Assembly: GCF_932526225.1 (NCBI RefSeq)
Contig: NC_064046.1
Coordinates: 2,542,001 to 2,606,000 of the forward strand
Length of the DNA: 64,000 nucleotides
Direction: 5' to 3'
From: Nematostella vectensis
Lineage: Eukaryota; Cnidaria; Anthozoa; Actiniaria; Edwardsiidae
Under the pieces are notes generated by a model, which was not told the DNA's origin, searched no databases, and saw nothing but the letters and a program-made list of their open reading frames with translations. The position numbers and the translations under genes are program-made. Positions 57,801-64,000 of the stretch are shown here, piece after piece (the first letter of the stretch is position 1; each line of letters begins with the position of its first letter).

Positions 57801-60175
57801 TGTAGTGTAGTGTAGTGTAGTGTAGTGTAGTGTAGTGTGGTGTGGTGTAGTGTAGTGTGGTGTAGTGTGGTGTAGTGTAGTGTGGTGTGGTGTAGTGTGG
57901 TGTGGTGTAGTATGGTGTAGTGTAGTGTGGTGTAGTGTAGTGTGGTGTAGTGTAGTGTAGTGTGGTGTAGTGTAGTGTAGTGTGGTGTGGTGTGGTGTAG
58001 TGTAGTGTGGTGTGGTGTAGTATGGGGTAGTGTAGTGTAGTGTAGTGTAGTGTAGTGTAGTGTAGTGTAGTGTAGTGTAGTGTAGTGTGGTGTGGTGTAG
58101 TGTGGTGTGGTGTGGTGTGGTGTGGTGTAGTGTAGTGTGGTGTGTAGTGTAGTGTGGTGTAGTGTGGTGTGGTGTAGTGTGGTGTGGTGTAGTGTGGTGT
58201 GGTGTAGTGTAGTGTAGTGTAGTGTGGTGTGTAGTGTAGTGTAGTGTGGTGTGGTGTGGTGTGGTGTAGTGTGGTGTGGTGTGGTGTGGTGTACTGTGGT
58301 GTAGTGTAGTGTGGTGTGGTGTGGTGTAGTGTAGTGTGGTGTGGTGTAGTGTGGTGTGGTGTAGTGTAGTGTGGTGTAGTGTAGTGTAGTGTAGTGTAGT
58401 GTGGTGTGGTGTGGTGTGGTGTGGTGTGGTGTAGTATGGTGTAGTGTAGTGTAGTGTAGTGTAGTGTAGTGTAGTGTAGTGTAGTGTGGTGTGGTGTGGT
58501 GTGGTGTGGTGTGGTGTGGTGTGGTGTGGTGTGGTGTGGTGTGGTGTGGTGTGGTGTGGTGTGGTGTGGTGTGGTGTGGTGTGGTGTGGTGTGGTGTGGT
58601 GTGGTGTGGTGTGGTGTGGTGTGGTGTGGTGTGGTGTGGTGTGGTGTGGTGTAGTGTAGTGTAGTGTGGTGTGGTGTGGTGTAGTGTAGTGTGGTGTGGT
58701 GTAGTATGGTGTAGTGTAGTGTAGTGTGGTGTAGTGTAGTGTAGTGTAGTGTGGTGTGGTGTGGTGTGGTGTGGTGTGGTGTAGTGTGGTGTGGTGTGGT
58801 GTAGTGTGGTGTGTAGTGTGGTGTGTAGTGTAGTGTGGTGTGGTGTGGTGTGGTGTGGTGTGGTGTGGTGTAGTGTGGTGTGGTGTAGTGTAGTGTGGTG
58901 TGTAGTGTAGTGTAGTGTGGTGTGGTGTGGTGTGGTGTAGTGTGGTGTGGTGTAGTGTGGTGTGGTGTGGTGTACTGTGGTGTAGTGAAGTGTGGTGTGG
59001 TGTGGTGTAGTGTGGTGTGGTGTGGTGTAGTGTAGTGTGGTGCGGTGCGGTGTAGCGTAGTGTAGCGTAGTGTAGCGTATAATTTTAGAATATAATACCC
59101 AATAAAATATTAGGAAGAAAATTACACTAATGATCAATAGCAATAATAATGTTCTTACTGTGGACATATTTTAGAACGCATCAGGACTAAAAAATAAATA
59201 TTTTTTTGCTACCTGAGCCTTGGCATGGTCTTAGCATGTTCTTGAAATTTGGTGAAATCTCAGGCTGGACGTTCTTCTAAAAACGGTTCTTATAAAAAAA
59301 AGAGTGTATTCTTCTTCCGCTTATGACACTTGTACTTATACCTTACTTGTATATTCTTTTATTTCTAGAGGAGATAGCTGACATCTTAAAGAAGCTTTCC
59401 TTGGAAAAGTACAGCTCCATGTTCGAAGATCAAGAGGTATGTTTCTCCGCAGAAGGGATAGATGTGGGTGTTGAAGGAACGTTGAATCCTGATAATCCTG
59501 TAATCCCTCTTGACTGATAATTATTCTGTACTTTTAAAACATCTGAAATATTTCAGGCTGATATGAAAGCTTTCTTGACTTGATGTGTTTATTAAAACAG
59601 TTGATTTTTTAGGTTGACATGGAAGCGTTTTTGACTTTGAATGATGGAGATCTCGAGGATCTTGGTGTCACGCAACGCGATGCTAGAAACCAGATCCTCG
59701 CGGCCATTGCTGAGCTGAACACTGGCAAGGTAACGCCGAAAGTCAATTCGCCAATTTTAAGCTTTTCGCAGTTGTTTAAACAGTTTTAACACGTGTTGCT
59801 TATCTTGTTTTAGGATCGGGAAAGACAGCATTTCCATGAATTGACCAGCGGTAAGTTTGCCGTTTTTAATTGAGAAGAGGAAAGTAACGAATATCGACGG
59901 TTGAAGTTTTTTTATTTATTTTTTTCCGTACCTTTGGCTTTTCCAGCCTTTATAGTGCTTTCAGAGTTCCTTAAAGACCTGAATTGTCCGCCTTGTGTGG
60001 TGAATATTCCAGAATACATTTTTAAATATTCGCACGCATTCATTTATTTGTTGCTTGTTTATTTATGTATTTATTTTCTTTTTCTTTCTTGTTTACAGGT
60101 TATGGCTCGGGCTCGCCATCTACCAGCCTTTCGCGTTGGGCTTATCCTAATACCAATCTTAAACACTCTAGATAA
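42858..60175 (+). CDS. ANKS6: Ankyrin repeat and SAM domain protein 6 (ANKS6)
   Basis: Nineteen exons: 42858-43560, 44598-44648, 45407-45466, 45603-45747, 48689-48786, 49293-49364, 49720-49804, 49898-49925, 50436-50601, 51472-51573, 51890-51939, 52290-52430, 52820-52912, 53491-53639, 55093-55364, 59369-59436, 59613-59729, 59814-59850 and 60099-60175. All phases agree, giving 837 aa (human about 871). About 11 ankyrin repeats fill residues 1-370, then a Ser/Pro-rich linker, then a SAM domain near 740-805 ([48 protein letters not shown]), nearly the vertebrate ANKS6 pattern. ANKS6 is a scaffold of the ciliary inversin compartment with NEK8, INVS and NPHP3. Exon 8 is 28 nt. Exon 10 has two in-phase acceptors (51472 and 51481). 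AATAAA is at 60639. Confidence 0.93.
43561..44597. other. ANKS6 intron 1
   Basis: No nested gene or recognised element; poly-C at about 44471-44480. Confidence 0.5.
45748..48688. other. ANKS6 intron 4
   Basis: A 2.9-kb AT-rich intron with a TA microsatellite at about 45876-45891, G-rich patches near 45965 and several AAATA runs. No exon or RNA gene recognised. Confidence 0.5.
50584..51165. repeat. 52-bp minisatellite carrying copies of the ANKS6 exon 9 splice donor
   Basis: The unit GTAAGTCAGAATCAACAAGA, CCAACACAATTACAGTTATG and TACCCTCTAACA repeats about 11 times, starting with the real exon end CCCTCTAACA and donor GTAAGT at 50602. Further intact CTCTAACA-GTAAGT junctions occur at about 50654, 50706 and 50758. 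Later copies read GTGAGT, GTAGGT or GAAAGT. Each unit also has TTACAG, a possible acceptor, 17 nt before the donor. Confidence 0.95.
51780..51845. repeat. Dispersed repeat copy in ANKS6 intron 10
   Basis: GACCCACTTTTTGGCCGCCA and the GTGTGCGCA that follows are the reverse complement of the core of the array at 15830-16475, and also resemble 27420-27480. Confidence 0.7.
53640..54186. repeat. ~110-bp tandem repeat carrying copies of the ANKS6 exon 14 3' end and donor
   Basis: The last ~60 nt of exon 14 (CTGCTAGCTTCCATTC, CTGTTTCCAATAACTCAGGG) plus the donor AGTAG-GTGAGAAACC recur about five more times. Donor-like junctions lie after 53755, 53857, 53969, 54079 and 54181, separated by G-rich spacers. 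A trace of the unit remains near 54340. Confidence 0.92.
54519..54703. repeat. GGGA tetranucleotide microsatellite
   Basis: About 46 uninterrupted GGGA units, all purine on the plus strand, in ANKS6 intron 14. Such tracts can form G-quadruplex or triplex DNA. Confidence 0.97.
56010..59309. mobile_element. TA-flanked inverted-terminal element that contains the pentamer satellite
   Basis: The left boundary TACACTCTTTTTTTATAAGAACG (56009-56031) is matched inverted at 59284-59308 (GGTTCTTATA, A8, GAGTGTA). Dinucleotide TA flanks fit a Tc1/mariner-type target. The interior next to both ends is unique sequence, and the middle is the pentamer array. No transposase. Confidence 0.6.
56080..59080. repeat. 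~3-kb GTGTR pentanucleotide satellite in ANKS6 intron 15
   Basis: About 600 units of GTGTA or GTGTG in long clusters. Edges have GTGGC and GTAGC variants. Blocks of mixed A/G order recur, showing higher-order duplication. The minus-strand 1044-codon frame (His-Thr-Thr-Leu/Pro pattern) exists because a 5-bp unit reads as a 5-residue cycle, and it is not treated as a gene. Confidence 0.97.
59557..59586 (+). repeat. Decayed duplicate of the ANKS6 exon 17 acceptor and start
   Basis: TTTCAG-GCTGATATGAAAGCTTTC mirrors the real TTTTAG-GTTGACATGGAAGCGTTT at 59613, 56 bp downstream. The copy hits a stop in the exon frame soon after (TTGACTTGA). Confidence 0.8.
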
Positions 60176-61681
60176 CACACGGAGCCCACGTCGTGGGAAA
60201 ACTGGAATATTACTGGTAAACTTTTTAATTAAGGAGTCTACAGTGGGCGATGCGCTCAGCTCGTAATGTGATACAAGTCAGGGGGAGGGATCGCTACAAG
60301 TAAGGGGGGGGGGGGGGGTCGCTAACAAACTTTTTTCGCGGACGGGTCAGCTCGTCTTAGCTCGCAGTGGTACTCAATTTTCCTGCATTTTAGCGGACCT
60401 TTCCCTTTGTTACGAGCCTGCATTTGCAACCTGATTTTTAAAAATACGTCTGTAAAATTCAATTTTGTCGCAAGCAAGCGATCCTTTTTGAGACAACGCG
60501 AATTGGGGTGTTTTTCAATAATCACCTGCAAGATGCGTATGCTTGTATCAAGTCACTAATCTAAGAATACACCTATTCCAAATCAGGTTGCACTCGGAGA
60601 ATCTATGTGTCGTAACCCGCAGTGCTTCATGGATATGAAATAAATAATAGAATAAGCGTAAATAAAAATAAACACACGCTTAGAAAGCTTTTGCATTCTT
60701 CTTTATGTACCTCTAAAAGTTCACACGGCGTTCAGAGACGCCAGAATTAAGACATTGATTTGCGGGTGCAACCCTCCTTGCAATAGATGTATGTGTTAGT
60801 GTGCACTAGCGATTTAACTAAGATTCTGTGTGGCAAGAAGTTTGAGCTGTGCGACAAATATCGAGAAAATCGCACACGTGCGTCAAGAATACGGGAACAG
60901 ACACCCTTACTGGGCAAGAGGCCGAGGGGAAAAAACACTCACACAAATCCATTTGTTGATGATTATTTTGGTACTGCTGAATTTACTTTCAGTTCAAAAG
61001 ATGACAATTTATCTGAATTTATTTATACTCTCGTGTGCAGCGGCTAAGGTTTTGCGCACGCTGCCATGTCATTGTAACATATATATTCACCAAGCGAGGA
61101 ATTTAAGAAATGTATGTTTTTGCATCATGTATGAAATAAAGAAAATGACTATTGTATTATTTGTGTATTGGTCTCTGTTATTTTGAATATTTTCAATTAA
61201 AAGCAAAGTTTATGGTAATTTATGGTAATCGGTACAGAAAACCTGCACTCTCGTATAAAGAGCCGAGATCAAACCTCAACCAGTTCACATAAAATTTGAA
61301 CAACAAAATAGACCATACTTGCCAGGTTACTATCTAGCCCTGTCCCTTGCTCTCTTGTGCAGTCATTATTTCCTCCGTGGTGTTAGCCTCAGTTGATTCT
61401 ATAAATTTTTTACCCTTCTCCAATGAGAACTACTGCCCTTATGGCCTCTAGCCTCCATCACCCGCAAGAAGTGTAAAGTACGCTTGTAAGGCCTAACAGG
61501 ATTGGTTAGATAACCTTATTGTTCTCTTGTGTTCTCATTCTTCGTCTGTGATGTATCAATCCAATGTGATAAAGTCTTCTGACAGTAGCCTGCTCAAGGA
61601 AAGGGGAGGGGTTCATTCAGTCCCGCCGCGCGCTCTCTTTTTATTCTCTTGTCCCCTCTCCCCCCCCCCCCCCCCCCATCT
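60176..61681. other. ANKS6 3' flank and intergenic DNA
   Basis: Contains poly-G at about 60305-60319 and AATAAA at 60639. A poly-C run (61661-61677) directly abuts the end of the LINE. No gene recognised. Confidence 0.5.
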
Positions 61682-61972
61682 GACAGACAGACAGACAGAT
61701 AGATTTTATTTATTGGTCCCTTGAAACAGTAAAGTTACATCGGTTAGTGACCAAAAAATTTTAAAAAAGGTAAAATAGTACGTATATAAGACGTACAACA
61801 GCTATTATGTGATTGTTCTTAGTTTTAGTTTACATTGTATTTCCTTTCTTTCATTTTTTCTTTTTCTAAATCTTTTCTGATTGTTTTTAGTTACTACTTA
61901 GTTTTACATTGTATTTTCTTTTTTCTTTTTTTCTTCCCTTTTTTCCCCTTTCCTTTTTTTTTTTTTATTTGT

Positions 61973-62004
<32 letters not shown>

Positions 62005-64000
62005 GCTCTGCTTACTTCAGATTTCTATTGTGCTTTAGGTTTAATTTTTCATATTAGCGTTTCCCTTAGCTTGAAACATTCGGAAATGTACCTTGCAGCT
62101 ATCCCTGCTAATTGAGTTGGCGGATTTATTAGTAAATTGAAAAGGCGTTTTTGTGTAATTTGATTGCGCTGCAAATTTTGGATAACTGAGTTTCGTAGCT
62201 CTTTGTATGTTTGGCATTGTACTAGAAAGTGAAATTCATTTTCCACGTCATTTTTGCATGTTGGGCAAATCCGATCTTTTTCCTTTGTGTAAGGCCTCGT
62301 GTGTCTGCCTTTCTCAATTTGCAATTGGTGATTACTTATTCTTAGTTTTGTTAGCGCAACTCTATGTTTCACATTAGGGATGGCTACAAGGTAATTCTCT
62401 AATTCATATTTGTCTTTAAAAGTTCTATAAGTTCTTAGTTTGTTCATTTCATTACTGTTTTTCCTTTGGTCATTAAAAATTTCCCCATGCCATTTCTGAA
62501 AATACATATCATTAAGTCGTTTAGAGAAAATATCAAGGAACAATGTAGGGTCGGTTTCATTTTGATAGAGCCACATAAACCCAAAACCCGCTTTGAAAAT
62601 TATTTCTTTTGTTTTGTGGGTCCAGTAGGACACGTGAGGGTTATTTACACACTCTGTATAAACTACTTTTGAGAGGGCCTCTTCTTTTGACCGAAGGTTG
62701 GTCCAGTATTTTATGTTCCTATAAATTGCATTTATACAAAGATGATATCTGCCTAGTTCCCCTCTGCACGCATTGTTCACAGCCGTTTTTCCAGTTCCTA
62801 GTAACATTTTACAGAATTTAAGATGTACTGATTCAAGCGGATCTCTATCATCAACACAGCTTTTATTATCGGCACCCCATACCTCGCTGCCATACAATAA
62901 AATTGGTTTGATCAGTGCATCAAACAGTTTTAATGTAAGATTAATGTCTGATCTGAAGTGGATACCGAGATCTTTCCTTAACTTAAATAAAGCTTTGAGT
63001 GCGGTTTTTTTAAGCTCCTCTTTTGCTAAGTTAAAGTTTCCTACCGCGCTGAATACTAGCCCTAGGTACTTATAAGATTTGACATTTTCCAATTGTTCCC
63101 TGTTCAAAAGGAATTGATAGTTATTCATTACTTTGCCTATGTTATTAAAAATCATCACCTTAGTTTTTGAAGTATTGACTTTTAGACTATTTTCTTCTGA
63201 GTAGATAGAAAGTATATTTAAAAGGTCTTGCAGACCACTACTTGTTTCCGAGAAAAGTACTAAGTCGTCTGCATACAGAAGACAATTTAATTTTGTGTTG
63301 CCTAAGATGTGGGCACTTGAAGATTTCGCTAAGGTATCAGGTAAATCGCTAAGGAACAGATTAAAAAGAGTTGGACTCAACATGCATCCTTGTTTTACCC
63401 CAACCATGCATCTAAAACTTTCACTAATTGAATCCCCTATCTTCCCACACGATATATCATTGGAGTACATTGATCTTAGAACTTCGTAAAAGTTTCCAGA
63501 AATACCAGCTTGTTGCATTTTCGCAAATAGTTTATCTCTAGGAATGCTGTCAAAGGCCTTTCGGAAGTCTATGAAGCAAGTGAAAAGCATATTGTTTTTC
63601 TTCTTGGGCTTGCTTTTTACTACTCTGTCGATAACGGTTTTCATATAAATATACTGTCTACTGTTGAGTGTTTTTTCCTAAACCCCCCTTGTTCCTTCTT
63701 TAGATATCCTTTCTGCACAAGGTAGTCATAGAGTCTTGAATTAAGTATAGATGTAAATAACTTACTGAGGCATGATAAAAGTGTTATTCCTCTATAATTG
63801 TTGACGTCAGAGCGATCGCCTTTTTTGAAAATTGGAATAATAAAACCCAGATTCCATTCTTGTGGAAACACTCCTGACCTAAGAATGATGTTGAATAACC
63901 TAGTTAGGTAGGGTAGTAAAGTATCTTTACCATATTTTAGTAGCTCGTTTAGTATATTATCGTGACCGGGAGCTTTGTTGTTTTTAAGGTTTTCTATAGC
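61682..64000 (-). mobile_element. LINE (non-LTR retrotransposon), 5'-truncated by the window, reverse transcriptase with frame break
   Basis: Minus-strand frames 63871-63641 and 63644-62049 together encode the later part of a reverse transcriptase. The first has PIFKKGDRSDVNNYRGITLL. The second has FIDFRKAFDSIPR, VGVKQGCMLSPTLFNLFLSD, the catalytic YADD (LLYADDLVLFS) and a C-terminal zinc-finger-like CPTC...HFLVQC. Domain order suggests a CR1/Jockey-group LINE; the exact clade is uncertain. The open frame is broken near 63644, so this copy is not intact. The 3' UTR is A-rich with poly-A runs, and the 3' end is a short ATCTGTCTGTC repeat at 61682-61703. The frame continues past the right edge. 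Confidence 0.9.

Noticed and set aside
56033-59167. 1044-codon minus-strand frame of His-Thr-Thr-Leu/Pro repeats
   Set aside because: It follows from a 5-bp repeat read in triplets; no unique domain, splice signals or codon bias. It lies inside an ANKS6 intron on the other strand.

Overview
The window is animal nuclear DNA: genes are split by short GT-AG introns, intergenic DNA is AT-rich, and it is full of minisatellites, poly-G/poly-C runs, palindromic non-autonomous DNA transposons and a LINE. The conserved genes (syntaxin-16, NOP10, ANKS6, a heteromeric amino-acid transporter light chain) and the compact gene spacing suggest an early-branching metazoan. An anthozoan cnidarian such as a sea anemone or coral is my inference; it is not proven by the sequence alone.

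Layout. 1-154 (-): N-terminal fragment of a possible piggyBac-type transposase. 461-2933 (+): glycosyltransferase family 8 gene whose second exon begins with thirty 27-bp repeats that read through in frame. 3.5-4.9 kb: palindromic elements. 7.09-26.5 kb (-): an SLC7/LAT-type transporter locus with ONE set of shared downstream exons (7089-15236) and FOUR tandem large first exons (25959-26508, 22656-23160, 20293-20815, 17237-17909). Each first exon encodes its own start codon, transmembrane segments 1-3 and the predicted heavy-chain-linking cysteine, and all four end in the same splice phase at the same place in the protein. 28.7 kb (+): an unidentified coding exon with a good splice donor. 29.1-36.7 kb (+): STX16 in ten exons, with a 101-bp satellite in its last intron that is interrupted by a MITE with target-site duplication. 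38.07-38.15 kb (-): tRNA-Lys(TTT). 38.3-40.8 kb (+): NOP10 in three exons. 42.9-60.2 kb (+): ANKS6 (ankyrin repeats plus C-terminal SAM) in 19 exons, with about 3 kb of a GTGTR pentamer satellite in one intron. 61.7-64 kb (-): a LINE retrotransposon with one reading-frame break.

Main points. (1) The transporter locus is organised like UGT1A or clustered protocadherins: variable 5' exons joined to a constant 3' part. One locus would therefore give four transporters that differ in half of the substrate site and in the cytosolic N-terminus. (2) At least three minisatellites appear to have grown out of exon-intron boundaries and carry copies of the splice site: SLC7 shared exon 9 acceptor, ANKS6 exon 9 donor and ANKS6 exon 14 donor. 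A fourth, single partial duplication precedes ANKS6 exon 17. (3) Several non-autonomous transposon families can be defined by inverted termini and target duplications.

Exon chains for STX16, NOP10, ANKS6 and the transporter were assembled by reading splice sites. Every junction listed keeps phase, and codon totals (311, 64, 837 aa) agree with usual family lengths. The last coding exon of the transporter was not found.
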